In this document: in pieces, positions 50,918 through 60,048 of the stretch
Position numbering within the stretch: the first letter of the stretch is position 1
Layout of the letters: every line of letters begins with the position of its first letter
Assembly: GCA_004554775.1 (NCBI GenBank)
Contig: SFKI01000005.1
Coordinates: forward strand, 131,665 to 195,664
Source of the DNA: Subdoligranulum variabile
Lineage (GTDB): Bacteria > Bacillota > Clostridia > Oscillospirales > Ruminococcaceae
Direction of reading: 5' to 3'
DNA: 64,000 nucleotides
The notes under the pieces: generated by a model
Told to the model about the DNA's origin: nothing
The model's input: the letters and a program-made list of their open reading frames with translations, nothing else
The model's database searches: none
Translations under genes and position numbers: made by a program

Positions 50918-51855
50918 AAGGTGATCTCCTTGTACACCCCGGCGATGCAGTTTTTGGCTTCGCTTACCATCGCGGCAAAAATTTCTTCCACCGGGCGGAC
51001 TTCGTGCAGCAGCCCGGCAGCCTGCCCGGCCATCAGGCTGCCGTTTTCGGTGTCGCCATCCAGCACAGCCTTGCGCAGACTGCCCAATGTAAAGCGTTCC
51101 AGCGCCATTTTGTCAGCACCGGCTTTTTCCTGGCGAACATACTCGCGGCTCATGCGGTTTTTCAGCACCCGCACGGGGGTACCCCCGATGCGCCCGGTCA
51201 CGATGGTATCACTGTCGCGGGCTTTCAGCAGGGCAGCTTTGTAGTTTTCGTGGATGGGGCACTCGGTGCTGGCCAGCAGGCAGGTTCCAACCTGCACGCC
51301 GCACGCCCCCAGTGCCAGCGCAGCGGCCAGCCCACGTCCATCGGCAATACCGCCCGCAGCGATCACCGGCACATGGACGGCATCAACGACCTGCGGTACA
51401 AGCGCCATCGTCGTCATCTCACCCACATGGCCGCCGCTCTCGGTGCCCTCGGCAATGACGGCGTCGATACCGAGCGGCTCCAGATGCTTGGCCAGGATGG
51501 CGGCTGCCACCACGGGGATGACCGTGATGTTGGCAGCTTTCCACGCAGCCATATACTTTCCCGGGTTTCCCGCACCGGTGGTGACGATCTTTACGCCTTC
51601 CTCCACCACGATTTTGGCAAACTCGTCCGCCTGCGGGTGCATCAGCATAATGTTTACACCAAAGGGCTGGTCAGTCAGCGCGCGACAGCGGCGGATGTTT
51701 TCCCGCAGGGTGTCGGCGTCCATGCCGCCGGAGCCGATCAGCCCCAATGCCCCGGCGTTGGAGCAGGCGGCAGCAAACTCGCCTGTGGCGATGTTGGCCA
51801 TGCCGCCCTGGATAATGGGATATTTTGTACCTAAAATTTCATTGAGCAGCTTCAT
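50914..51855 (-). CDS. fabK: Enoyl-ACP reductase II FabK
   Basis: A 313-residue FMN-dependent enoyl reductase. PIIQGGMANIATGEFAAACSNAGALG opens it, TTGAGNP and GTESGGHVGE follow, and VIAAGGIADGRG with GVQVGT bind FMN phosphate. This replaces FabI, so classical FabI inhibitors should not act on this enzyme. It overlaps fabH and fabD by four bases at either end. Confidence 0.93.
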   Translation of the reverse strand: MKLLNEILGTKYPIIQGGMANIATGEFAAACSNAGALGLIGSGGMDADTLRENIRRCRALTDQPFGVNIMLMHPQADEFAKIVVEEGVKIVTTGAGNPGKYMAAWKAANITVIPVVAAAILAKHLEPLGIDAVIAEGTESGGHVGEMTTMALVPQVVDAVHVPVIAAGGIADGRGLAAALALGACGVQVGTCLLASTECPIHENYKAALLKARDSDTIVTGRIGGTPVRVLKNRMSREYVRQEKAGADKMALERFTLGSLRKAVLDGDTENGSLMAGQAAGLLHEVRPVEEIFAAMVSEAKNCIAGVYKEITL

Positions 51856-52805
51856 TTTCTACCCTCATACGTCAGCAGCATTCCGCCCCAGGTCAGCCCG
51901 CCGCCAAAGCCGATGCAGGCCAGTGTCTGGCCGGGGCGCAGCAGGCCGCTTTCTTCCATTTCATGCAGGGCAATCGGGATGCTGGCGGCACTGGTGTTGC
52001 CGTGGCGGTTCATATTCTTATAAAATTTCGACGGTTCTGCGTGCAAATGTTTAATGCAATGGTCAATAATACGGCTGTTGGCCTGGTGGCAGACGACCCA
52101 GTCAAGGTCGGCCTGCGTTTTTTGGCTGCGGTCCAGCACGGTTTGCAGGCAGCGCGGCATAGCTTCCACCGCAAAGCGGAAAACCGCCTTGCCGTCCATC
52201 ATAATGGGTGCTGTGTCACAGGCCGCAGGGCCGCCTGCACGGATGGCTTCGCTGCCCCGTGCGCCTAAAGTTACAGCAAACGGAATATTTTCGGCCAGTT
52301 TAAAAATGGCCGCGCCTGCACCATCCCCAAACAGTACGCAGGTCGTGCGGTCGGTCGGGTCCATCATGCGGGAGAGTGCTTCGCAGCCGATGACCAGCGC
52401 ATAGCGGCCGCCCAAGGTAGTCAGCAGCCCGTGGGCCGTGGCGGCGGCATAAATAAAACCGGAACAGGCCGCGTTTATATCCAAGGCGGGCCGGTTTTCC
52501 GGCAGACCCAGGGCCGCCTGTACACGGCAGGCAACGCTGGGGGTAGCCGTCGGGGACGAGAGCGTTGCCACGACGCAGCAGGCAATGTCGGCAGCCGTCA
52601 GGCCGCTGCGTGCCAGTGCCTGCCGGGCAGCGGCAATAGCCAACGTGGCGGCATCCTCGTTTTCGGCGCAGTAGTAGCGCTGGCGGATGCCGGTACGGGT
52701 CGTGATCCATTCGTCGCTGGTGTCCACCTGGAGGCGCAGGTCCTCATTTGTCACTACACGGCCGGGCAGTGCCCCGCCGGTAGCCAGCAGCTGTAAGCCT
52801 TTCAT
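51852..52805 (-). CDS. fabH: 3-oxoacyl-ACP synthase III FabH
   Basis: A 317-residue initiating condensing enzyme. The nucleophile Cys114 is in NAACSGFIYA, the histidine in VVCHQANSRI and the asparagine in NRHGNTSAASIP. It starts chains from acetyl-CoA or a branched primer and malonyl-ACP. It overlaps accA by four bases. Confidence 0.94.
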   Translation of the reverse strand: MKGLQLLATGGALPGRVVTNEDLRLQVDTSDEWITTRTGIRQRYYCAENEDAATLAIAAARQALARSGLTAADIACCVVATLSSPTATPSVACRVQAALGLPENRPALDINAACSGFIYAAATAHGLLTTLGGRYALVIGCEALSRMMDPTDRTTCVLFGDGAGAAIFKLAENIPFAVTLGARGSEAIRAGGPAACDTAPIMMDGKAVFRFAVEAMPRCLQTVLDRSQKTQADLDWVVCHQANSRIIDHCIKHLHAEPSKFYKNMNRHGNTSAASIPIALHEMEESGLLRPGQTLACIGFGGGLTWGGMLLTYEGRK

Positions 52806-53761
52806 GCGCCCCTCATTTCTCCGATGCGACGGTATTTTTTGTAGCGTTGGTCGGCCAAAGCCTTGCCGTTCATCTTGCATAGAGCGGCAAGGTGCGCGGC
52901 AATAGCGGTATCTAATCGGCTGAAAAGCAGCTGCCGCCCGCGCTGTGCGCCGCCCAGCGGTTCGGGGATGATCTCTTCCACAATGCCGTCCGCGTACAGG
53001 TCCTGCGCCGTCAGCTTCATCATGGTGCAGGCTTCGCCGCTGCGGGAAGCATCTTTCCACAAAATGCTGGCGAACCCTTCGGGGCTGAGCACCGAATACA
53101 CGGCGTTTTCCAGCATCAGAATGTGGTTGGCCACACCCAAGCCCAGCGCGCCGCCGCTGGAGCCTTCGCCCGTGACGATAGCCAGTACCGGGACGGTCAG
53201 GCCGCTCATCTCCATCAGGTTGCGGGCGATGGCCTCCCCCTGGCCGCGCTCCTCGGCATCCTTGCCGGGGTAAGCGCCGGGGGTATCAATAAACGTGATG
53301 ATGGGACGGTGGAATTTTTCCGCCTGCTTCATCACACGCAGGGCCTTGCGGTAGCCCTCCGGCCCCGGCATGCCAAAGTTGCAGCGCAGGTTTTCTTCCA
53401 GCGTGGTCCCCTTGCGGTGGCCCAGGACGGTAACGGGCATCCCGTGGAAACGCGCGATCCCGCACAAAATAGCAGCATCCTCTTTGCATTGCCGGTCGCC
53501 GCACTGCTCAAAAAAATCGGTAAACAGATTGTCGATTATTTCGGCAATATGCGGGCGGTCCGGGCGGCGGGCCAGAAAGACGCGGTCCTCCGGCGTCAGG
53601 GCGGCGCAGCTCTGCAAAAGCGTGTTTTCCTGCGCGGAAAGCTCGGCCAGTTCGGCGGCGTGGGTCGTCGTATCCGTCATTTCGTCATCGTTGGCGCTGC
53701 TGCACAGCGCGTCGATCTGCGCGTCCAGCGGTTCTAGCTGCTGCAAAACTTCCTTGATCAT
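52802..53761 (-). CDS. accA: Acetyl-CoA carboxylase carboxyltransferase subunit alpha AccA
   Basis: A 319-residue carboxyltransferase subunit. RPHIAEIIDNLFTDFFEQCGDRQ, LGHRKGTTLEENLRCNFGMPGPEGYRKALR, ITFIDTPGAYPGKDAEERGQGEAIARN and GEGSSGGALGLGVAN are the alpha-subunit blocks. It pairs with AccD, to which it is coupled by a four-base overlap. The biotin-carrier and biotin-carboxylase genes are not in the operon. Confidence 0.95.
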   Translation of the reverse strand: MIKEVLQQLEPLDAQIDALCSSANDDEMTDTTTHAAELAELSAQENTLLQSCAALTPEDRVFLARRPDRPHIAEIIDNLFTDFFEQCGDRQCKEDAAILCGIARFHGMPVTVLGHRKGTTLEENLRCNFGMPGPEGYRKALRVMKQAEKFHRPIITFIDTPGAYPGKDAEERGQGEAIARNLMEMSGLTVPVLAIVTGEGSSGGALGLGVANHILMLENAVYSVLSPEGFASILWKDASRSGEACTMMKLTAQDLYADGIVEEIIPEPLGGAQRGRQLLFSRLDTAIAAHLAALCKMNGKALADQRYKKYRRIGEMRGA

Positions 53762-54642
53762 CTGCGTTTCCTCCCCTGCGTGTGGAGCAGCAAGAGCCGC
53801 GCCAAAACCTCTTTTAATTCGGTGCGCAGTACGACCTGATCCACAAAGCCATGTTCCAGCTGGAACTCACTGCGCTGGAAGCCATCGGGCAGTTTTTCGC
53901 CAATGGTCTGCTCGATCACGCGCGGCCCGGCAAAGCCGATCAGTGCGCCCGGCTCGGCCAGGGTGATATCGCCCAGGCTGGCAAAACTGGCTGTGACACC
54001 ACCCGTGGTGGGGTGGGTCAGCACGCTGATGTACAGTCCGCCATTGCGGCTGAACCGTTCCAGCGCGGCACTGGTTTTGGCCATCTGCATCAGGCTGAAA
54101 ATGCCCTCCTGCATCCGCGCACCGCCGCTGGCGGAAAAAATGATAAGCGGCAGGCGTTTGTCGGCCGCATACTCGATCGCGCAGGTGATCTTCTCACCCA
54201 CGGCTGTGCTCATGCTGCCCATAAAAAAGCGGCTGTCCAGCACAGCGACCACCGCCTGCACGCCCCCGATCTTGCCGGTAGCGGTGACGGCGGCTTCCTT
54301 CAGGCCGGTCTTGACCGAAGCGGCGGCCAGTTTTTCCTGATAATCGGGGAAATGCAGTACATCGTTGGGGGCAATATCCGGGTTCAGCTCTTTAAAAGTC
54401 CCGTGGTCCAGAACCGTGCTGAGTCGGTAATAGGCCCCGATAGGCAGATGCACCCCGCAGTTGGGGCAGACGTACAGGCTTTTGGTCCACACCTGGCGGG
54501 TAGCGCGGCGGCCGCACTTTTTGCAGGCGACAAATTGCGGCGGCACCCAGTTGGGCGCGGCCGTACCGGCATCACGCCTGGCTTTCAGCTGGAAGCTGCG
54601 CTCCTGCTGGCTGACCGGGAACAGCTTTTCGATGGCACTCAT
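53758..54642 (-). CDS. accD: Acetyl-CoA carboxylase carboxyltransferase subunit beta AccD
   Basis: A 294-residue subunit with an N-terminal four-cysteine zinc ribbon (Cys40, Cys43, Cys59, Cys62) and a crotonase-fold domain containing SASGGARMQEG, TTGGVTASFASLGD and IGFAGPRVIEQTI. It lies 12 bases behind acpP and overlaps accA. Confidence 0.95.
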   Translation of the reverse strand: MSAIEKLFPVSQQERSFQLKARRDAGTAAPNWVPPQFVACKKCGRRATRQVWTKSLYVCPNCGVHLPIGAYYRLSTVLDHGTFKELNPDIAPNDVLHFPDYQEKLAAASVKTGLKEAAVTATGKIGGVQAVVAVLDSRFFMGSMSTAVGEKITCAIEYAADKRLPLIIFSASGGARMQEGIFSLMQMAKTSAALERFSRNGGLYISVLTHPTTGGVTASFASLGDITLAEPGALIGFAGPRVIEQTIGEKLPDGFQRSEFQLEHGFVDQVVLRTELKEVLARLLLLHTQGRKRR

Positions 54643-54654
54643 CCTGCAATACCC

Positions 54655-54885
54655 TTACGCGGCCCGCGCAGCCAGATAGTTGAAGATATCGCCCACGGTT
54701 TTCAGCGTTCCCAAATCCTCATCGGCAATCGTAACGCCGAACTTATCCTCAAACGCCATGTTCAGCTCCACAGCGTCCAGGCTGTCCGCCTGCAAGTCAT
54801 CGGTCAGGCTGGCCGCCATCGTGACCTTATCGGCATCGCAGTTCAGGGTATCAACAAATACTTCTTTCAGATCTTCAAAGCTCAT
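54655..54885 (-). CDS. acpP: Acyl carrier protein
   Basis: A 76-residue acidic protein with the phosphopantetheine serine Ser35 in ADSLDAVEL and the helix AFEDKFGVTI behind it. It is the first gene of the fatty-acid operon, immediately behind a strong promoter with a candidate operator. The start ATG follows GAGGT. Confidence 0.94.
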   Translation of the reverse strand: MSFEDLKEVFVDTLNCDADKVTMAASLTDDLQADSLDAVELNMAFEDKFGVTIADEDLGTLKTVGDIFNYLAARAA

Positions 54886-54916
54886 GATTTGTACCTCACA
54901 TATTTTAACTAAATAA

Positions 54917-54968
54917 ATTGACGTATCTGTCAATGAGGACATTATAGCACGTTTGGAGCACATGTCAA
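54917..54968 (-). promoter_or_regulatory. Fatty-acid operon promoter with candidate FabT-type operator
   Basis: On the minus strand TTGACA (54963-54968), 16 bases, TATAAT (54941-54946), both perfect hexamers. At the predicted transcription start lies the inverted repeat ATTGAC-N6-GTCAAT (54917-54934), a position suited to repression. Binding by the MarR protein encoded at the operon's end is inferred. Confidence 0.7.
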
Positions 54969-55084
54969 TATTATTAGGTAAAAATATTTATCTAATTTTA
55001 TCGGGCTTGCAACGGGAAAATTGCATCTGCCGGGCCTAGCGGATATAATAAAGTGAAAAAACGAGCCCACGGAGGTGTTTCGGT

Positions 55085-55432
55085 GATTTTGCAAACGGGG
55101 CTTCGGACGGATATGCCGCGCAGCTTCTCTCCCACTATTTTGAAACAACGATTATCAAACTTGGCCCGGATGGATGTCTTTTGCGAGAAAACGGCCAAAA
55201 TGAGATTTTCCCCGCAACTTCTGGCATTGACCCCATTGATGCAACAGGTGCTGGCGATGCTTTTAATGCCGGTTTCATTTACGGACTATACCATAATTAT
55301 GGCATCCGCACCTGTATTGCAATGGGAAACCGTATGGGTGGTGCCTGTGTCAGCAAAGTGGGGTGTTTGTCTGGCTATTTGACCGGGGAGCAGCTTCTTC
55401 GTGAATTTCAGGCAAGCAATCCTTCTCGCTAA
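55085..55432 (+). pseudogene. C-terminal remnant of a PfkB-family sugar kinase
   Basis: The frame reads DFANGASDGYAAQLL, TTIIKLGPDGCLLREN, the PfkB signature DATGAGDAFNAGFIYG (with the catalytic aspartate) and ends KVGCLSGYLTG. That is the last 110 or so residues of a kinase of about 300. There is no start codon with a ribosome site and the 5' two thirds are gone. The sequence is more A+T-rich than its surroundings. It abuts the fatty-acid promoter region on the opposite strand. Confidence 0.75.
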
Positions 55433-55474
55433 AGTAAATCGGCTGGCTACTCAAATTCATGCCCTATAAATTAC

Positions 55475-55519
55475 AGCCCTTACACATGGAAACGCAATTG
55501 CTATGTGTAAGGGCTATTT
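55475..55519 (+). terminator. Intrinsic terminator of the lost PfkB gene
   Basis: AGCCCTTACACAT pairs with ATGTGTAAGGGCT and is followed by ATTTTG. About 170 A+T-rich bases follow before the nitroreductase, in which no feature was recognised. Confidence 0.75.
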
Positions 55520-55689
55520 TGATATCTTATTACATCAAAATCGTGTCTTTTATCTCAACTTAAAAATATTTTCTATTCAATCGTCACACTGTATTTCACA
55601 TTTTCATGCACAAGCCGGGTAGAAATTCTGCGAAAAAAGGGATATACTTAGGGTATTCGCAAAGAAATCTTTTCCAGGAGGGATCTACC

Positions 55690-56202
55690 ATGGATTTTGC
55701 ACAGGTGATCAAAGACAGGTATTCTTGCAAAAAGTATGATGGCACGCCGATCAGCGTGGAACAGTTGGACAGCATTCTAGCCGCCGGGCGCCTGGCTCCG
55801 ACTGCCAAAAATTTGCAGGAGCAGCATATTTATGTGGTGCAATCGCCCGAGTGGCTTGCCAAAATTGACAAACTTACCCCCTGCCGCTATGGCGCACCGA
55901 CCGTTCTGGTAGTTGCTTTTAACAAGGAAAACGTATTCACCTACCCCGGCGGGAAACATCAATCCGGCGTGGAGGATGCCGCTATTGTGGCCACACACCT
56001 GATGCTGGCCGCCGCCAACGTCGGTGTGGACAGCTGCTGGATCAACTTCTTTGACCCGGACACCGCCGCCAAAAAGCTTGGCCTGCCGGAGAACGAAGAA
56101 ATTTTGATGTTCCTCGACCTTGGCCATGCCGCAGAGGGCGGCAAACCGCTGCCGAACCACACCTCGCGTAAGGCACTGACCGAAACCGTAAGTTATCTTT
56201 GA
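55690..56202 (+). CDS. Nitroreductase-family protein
   Basis: A 170-residue FMN-binding flavoprotein of the nitroreductase family. It begins DFAQVIKDRYSCKKYDG with the RYSCKKY/RRSVRxF-type FMN contact, followed by AGRLAPTAKNLQ, a GVEDAAIVATHLMLAAANVGVDSCWI helix and a late LDLGHAAEGGKP phosphate loop. Natural substrates of such enzymes are often unknown; quinones, flavins and nitro compounds are typical. Start ATG follows CAGGAGGG; the upstream 28-codon extension is ignored. Monocistronic. Confidence 0.85.
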   Translation: MDFAQVIKDRYSCKKYDGTPISVEQLDSILAAGRLAPTAKNLQEQHIYVVQSPEWLAKIDKLTPCRYGAPTVLVVAFNKENVFTYPGGKHQSGVEDAAIVATHLMLAAANVGVDSCWINFFDPDTAAKKLGLPENEEILMFLDLGHAAEGGKPLPNHTSRKALTETVSYL

Positions 56203-56207
56203 TATGC

Positions 56208-56246
56208 AAACCGCCCACCGGCCATAAGCCCGGTGGGCGGTTTTGT
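56208..56246 (+). terminator. Intrinsic terminator after the nitroreductase
   Basis: AAACCGCCCACCGG pairs with CCGGTGGGCGGTTTT across seven bases. Confidence 0.88.
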
Positions 56247-56257
56247 TGTATCTCGAA

Positions 56258-56280
56258 ACCCACTCGCCTGGCGAGTGGGT
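56258..56280. repeat. 11-base-arm palindrome with one-base centre
   Basis: ACCCACTCGCC, T, then the exact complement. The centre is too tight for a normal RNA hairpin loop, so a DNA-level protein site or cruciform is more likely. Confidence 0.5.
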
Positions 56281-56477
56281 CAGCGGAAGACCTTTGTCGA
56301 TCATGAACATTGCTTTCTTGATAGATATTACGACAAAAACCGACATGATTCTATCAAAAAAGTCTCTTGCAAATTCAAGGTATTATTGATATACTAATGA
56401 ATATTAATGCGTTATTTGTTGAAACATTGCCGCCTATGCGCGGCGGCGCAGGATTATTTTTTAATGGAGGACTGTTT

Positions 56478-56970
56478 GTGCTTGTGATCGTATTGTGCAT
56501 TTTGTGTATTGTTTGCATTGGGCTGTTGGCCGCGCTGCTTTACCAAACCAAGCGGCTGCGGGCAGTAAGGCAGCTGTTGGACGAGTATTATCAATCCGTG
56601 GATGAGTTTTGCAAAAGCACCGAAGAGGATGCCCGCAAGCGTGAGGCCGCGTGGCACGACCTTGTACATGATTTGCGCAACCCGGTGGCTTCGGTGTACG
56701 CGTTGGCAGAGCTCATCCAGGACAACCGCGATAATGCGGAGCAGGTCGACCATTTTCTGGACAGCATCCATACAGCCGCACAAAAGCTTTTGACGGTATT
56801 GCAAGAGCAGGTTCCTCCGCGCCGGGAGCCGATTGGGCGGCCATGCGGGAAACTGGTCAACGAGAAGCCGTGAGATACATCCTATAGCGCGAATCCAACT
56901 GCTGCACGACTATGTCGACATCCAGGCCGTGCGGTACATGGAAGCGCTCTGGTGTTCGATACATTTATGA
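56478..56970 (+). pseudogene. Truncated sensor histidine kinase
   Basis: From a GTG behind GGAGG the frame gives one membrane helix (VLCILCIVCIGLLAALL), a coiled linker and a phospho-acceptor box WHDLVHDLRNPVASVYALAEL, then diverges and stops at 56873. Beyond the stop, short pieces such as IQLLHDYVDIQAVRY (around 56895-56945) resemble the phospho-acceptor-proximal part of YesM/LytS-type kinases. The ATPase domain is missing. No response regulator is adjacent, so the locus is probably decayed. Confidence 0.55.
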
Positions 56971-57026
56971 AAGAGTTTCTTTTTCCATAAGAAAAAGAAA
57001 TTTTGCAGTAACATCAAGACTTCATG

Positions 57027-57063
57027 AAAAAGCCGCTCCTTCTTGTATGGGAGCGGCTTTTTG
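57027..57063. terminator. Bidirectional terminator
   Basis: AAAAAGCCGCTCC pairs with GGGAGCGGCTTTTTG across nine bases, 20 bases after the alpha-galactosidase stop. Confidence 0.88.
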
Positions 57064-57083
57064 TTGAGGGGCCATTTTGTGGT

Positions 57084-58664
57084 TTACAGTACAAGTTTCT
57101 TTTCCCGCCCATGCAGGGTGTACTGAATACAAATTTCCTTGTCTGCATTGACGCGGACGTTTTCGGCGTGGTCGGCCAGGTCGCGCAGAGCGGCGTATTT
57201 CCCGCGCTGAGCGGGGGTGTAGCGGCTGGGCATGTCGGACGTGAGCAAGATGCCGCTGAACAGCGCGTTGACCGTGGCAAGCTTTTCTTTCTGCTGCGAG
57301 GTCAGCTTGCAGTTTTCCTCCCGCAAGAAAAACACATCTGGGTCGCTGCCGTAGGCGCGACCATTCAGCTGACGGCGGAAAACCGTGTTGCCGATGCTCT
57401 GCTTTGTGGACACGCGCTCGCGGTGGAACAGCCGCATATACCACACGTCGTCCCAATCAAGGCTCACATCGCAGCCGATGCGGCAATAATCCACCACCCC
57501 GAACGCAGGCATGACGGGCACGCCGCAGCCCAGAATCAGCTTGTCACCACACCAATCGCGCAGCAGCTTCATAGCCCGCTGCATCCGGGCAGCACGTGAT
57601 TCGTTCGCGTTTCCAAACACCGCTGCACCGTATAAAAAGTCGAGCTTGACGAGGTCAAAGCCCCAGTCATTCAACACACGGTCAAAGACATTTTGCAGGT
57701 AATCCAGCACTTCCGGGTTATCGATATCCAGCGCATAAAAGCTGCTCCAGTTGCCGCCGCAGCACCAGGGCTGGCCGTTTACTTGCAGCAGCCAATCGGG
57801 GTGGTCATGATAGACGGCGGACTCCTTCTCACAGACGAACGGGGCCAGCCACAGCCCGGCCAGGAAGCCGCTTTCGTGCGCGGCATCGGCCAGCGGGCGC
57901 AGCCCGTGCGGGAATTTGGCAGGGTCCGTTTCCAGCCAGTCGCCGACTTTTGGCTCCCAGCCGTCGTCGATCTGGAAAAGGTCGCCGGGCTTAAACAAGG
58001 TCTTGCAGCCGTTCAAATCTTCCAAAATCGACGCTTCATCAATATTCTGGTACCGATTGTACCAGCTGGAATATCCGGCCAGCTTTTTTGTGGTGCGCGG
58101 GCGGCAATCCAAGGCGGCAAACCACGCGTCAAAAACTTCGTTCTCGCTGCCCTCGGCAAAAAAGAGATCGAACGCGGCAAATGCGCCGCCATTGTGGTGT
58201 ACCCCGGCACAATCTCGCTCGATGCGCAAGGCTGCCGCCTTGGCATCGTAGTAAAAAATCGTATAGCCGGGCATTTCGTTCAGGCTTGCCACCAGGCGGT
58301 AATGATTGCCCTTACGGAAATAGCAGTAGGAGAAGCCATGGCTTGTTCCTTTTTGCTTACTGTAGCGCACAAAATGATAGTCGCCGTAGCGGTCAAAGGC
58401 ATATTTGTCCAGCAAGGATTGGGGGATGTGGTCGGTGCCGCGCTGCCGATCCCGCTTTCCCAGTTCCGGACATTCTGTCCACGTCTGGTAGCCGTTCATA
58501 AACAGGCGCTCGTCGTCGTCCATCGGCCAGGGCAGTGTTGCAACGGCGTTTTGCAGCGCGCCCGCGGGCAGGTCTGCCGCCAGATGCACACTCCCTTGTC
58601 CAATCAGCGCGGTACCATCCGCACTGCCCGCGCTTGTGGCCGCGTGCCAATGCAGTTCTGCCAT
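57084..58664 (-). CDS. GH36-type alpha-galactosidase
   Basis: A 526-residue glycoside hydrolase of the GH36/clan D type. An N-terminal beta domain (about 1-200, with NGYQTWTECPE) precedes a TIM barrel containing YSSWYNRYQNID, FQIDDGWEPKVGDW, the nucleophile Asp in LVKLDFLYGA and the acid/base region of IGCDVSLDWDD. It lacks a signal peptide, so it works on imported oligosaccharides. It is shorter than the 720-residue GH36 enzymes of lactobacilli. It is the last gene of the TetR-GH2-transporter-GH36 operon, one base after the transporter stop. Start ATG follows AAGGGGG. Confidence 0.86.
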   Translation of the reverse strand: MAELHWHAATSAGSADGTALIGQGSVHLAADLPAGALQNAVATLPWPMDDDERLFMNGYQTWTECPELGKRDRQRGTDHIPQSLLDKYAFDRYGDYHFVRYSKQKGTSHGFSYCYFRKGNHYRLVASLNEMPGYTIFYYDAKAAALRIERDCAGVHHNGGAFAAFDLFFAEGSENEVFDAWFAALDCRPRTTKKLAGYSSWYNRYQNIDEASILEDLNGCKTLFKPGDLFQIDDGWEPKVGDWLETDPAKFPHGLRPLADAAHESGFLAGLWLAPFVCEKESAVYHDHPDWLLQVNGQPWCCGGNWSSFYALDIDNPEVLDYLQNVFDRVLNDWGFDLVKLDFLYGAAVFGNANESRAARMQRAMKLLRDWCGDKLILGCGVPVMPAFGVVDYCRIGCDVSLDWDDVWYMRLFHRERVSTKQSIGNTVFRRQLNGRAYGSDPDVFFLREENCKLTSQQKEKLATVNALFSGILLTSDMPSRYTPAQRGKYAALRDLADHAENVRVNADKEICIQYTLHGREKKLVL

Positions 58665-58665
58665 G

Positions 58666-60048
58666 TTATACCCCCTTGTTTTCTGCGTGCAGTTGAGCGC
58701 TGATCTCAGCCGCGCGGGCGTCGGTCAGGGTAAATTTGCGGCGGAACAGCACAAGCGCCGCCGCCAGCACGACCATGGGCAGTACGGTCATCATCAAACG
58801 CAGACCCAGCAGGGTCGAAGCGCTCTGCGCCGCAATGGGGCCGGTCTCGTCGGTGTTTCCGGCAAGGCCAATGAGGTCGAGCCCGATGCCGGTCAAAAAC
58901 ACCGCTACACCGGACGCGGCCTTGACGACAAAAGTCTGCATTGAGAAGATGACACTTTCCTCACGCCGCCCGGTCTTGAGCTGGCCGTAGTCAACGCTGT
59001 TAGAAAGGAACAATGTAGTCAACACGGAAAGCATACCGTTGCAGGCAAACACCACGACGCCGGGCACACAAATCAGCACCAGATTGCCGGAAAATCCCGT
59101 CAGGCAGAGGACCAGCAGCACCGCGTAGCCACCCAATGCCAGCGCCAGACTCAACGTAAATACGCCGGTATTACTAAGTTTTTTGCGCACAAGCGGGTAC
59201 AGAACCATCATACCCAAGATCTGCGCCGCACCGCCGATGGTGGAAAACAGCGTGTAACTGGCTTTCCAGCCCGCGCCGCCGAAATCATATTTAAAGAAGT
59301 AGATGATGAAGTTGGACGTAAGGTACAACGCTGAGTTGATGAGCACGATGCTGCCCACGACGACCAGCGCCTGATCGTTGGCGAAGAGCGCCTTGAACAT
59401 CTCGCGGACGGTAGCGGTTTTCATCTCGCCGCCGCTGGTTTCCTTGACGCTGGTGCAGCAAATTATTTCCGTTACGACGAAGATAACCGCCACGATCAGT
59501 GCCACCCAGCGGAAGCCCGCGCGCTCACTGTCGCCGCCAAGTGCGCCGACGAGCAGCATCGTGAACATAGCGATCAGCGCCGAGCCGACGCCCGCGCAGG
59601 TGCGGCCGACAACGGAGAGATTCTCGCGGTCGGCAGGGGTGCGGGTCACGGCGGGGATCATCGACCAGTACGGGATGTCCATCATCGTGTAGGTGACGCC
59701 CCACAGGATGTAAATGACGCTGAAGTAGACCATCATCCCGGCCTCGGCCAGCACGGGCGCGGCGAACAGCGCGTAAAGGACGGCGGCGTTCAGCACGGTG
59801 CCGGTAAAGATCCACGGGCGGAACCGGCCCCACCGTGTGCGGGTCTTTGCGACCAGCACGCCCATAAACGGGTCATTGAACGCGTCAAACACACGCGCGA
59901 TCATCAAAACCAGGCCAACAAAAGTGGCCGGCAGGCCCAGTATATCCTGGTAATAGTACATGACGTAGGACGCCGATAGAGCGTAGACCATATCTTTGCC
60001 CACAGCGCCGATGCCGAACGCGGCCTTTTGCTTGGTTGTCAGTTCCAT
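58666..60048 (-). CDS. GPH-family glycoside/cation symporter (MFS)
   Basis: A 460-residue membrane protein with about twelve segments. GIGAVGKDMVYALSASYVMYYYQDILG and DAFNDPFMGVLVAKTRTRWGRFRPWI are the GPH signature regions that bind cation and sugar (MelB/LacS/UidB type), and a second-half SVDYGQLKTGRREESVIFSMQ is the matching motif. It should import galactosides or glucuronides for the flanking GH2 and GH36 enzymes. The start ATG behind AAGGAG overlaps the end of the GH2 gene by ten bases. Confidence 0.9.
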   Translation of the reverse strand: MELTTKQKAAFGIGAVGKDMVYALSASYVMYYYQDILGLPATFVGLVLMIARVFDAFNDPFMGVLVAKTRTRWGRFRPWIFTGTVLNAAVLYALFAAPVLAEAGMMVYFSVIYILWGVTYTMMDIPYWSMIPAVTRTPADRENLSVVGRTCAGVGSALIAMFTMLLVGALGGDSERAGFRWVALIVAVIFVVTEIICCTSVKETSGGEMKTATVREMFKALFANDQALVVVGSIVLINSALYLTSNFIIYFFKYDFGGAGWKASYTLFSTIGGAAQILGMMVLYPLVRKKLSNTGVFTLSLALALGGYAVLLVLCLTGFSGNLVLICVPGVVVFACNGMLSVLTTLFLSNSVDYGQLKTGRREESVIFSMQTFVVKAASGVAVFLTGIGLDLIGLAGNTDETGPIAAQSASTLLGLRLMMTVLPMVVLAAALVLFRRKFTLTDARAAEISAQLHAENKGV

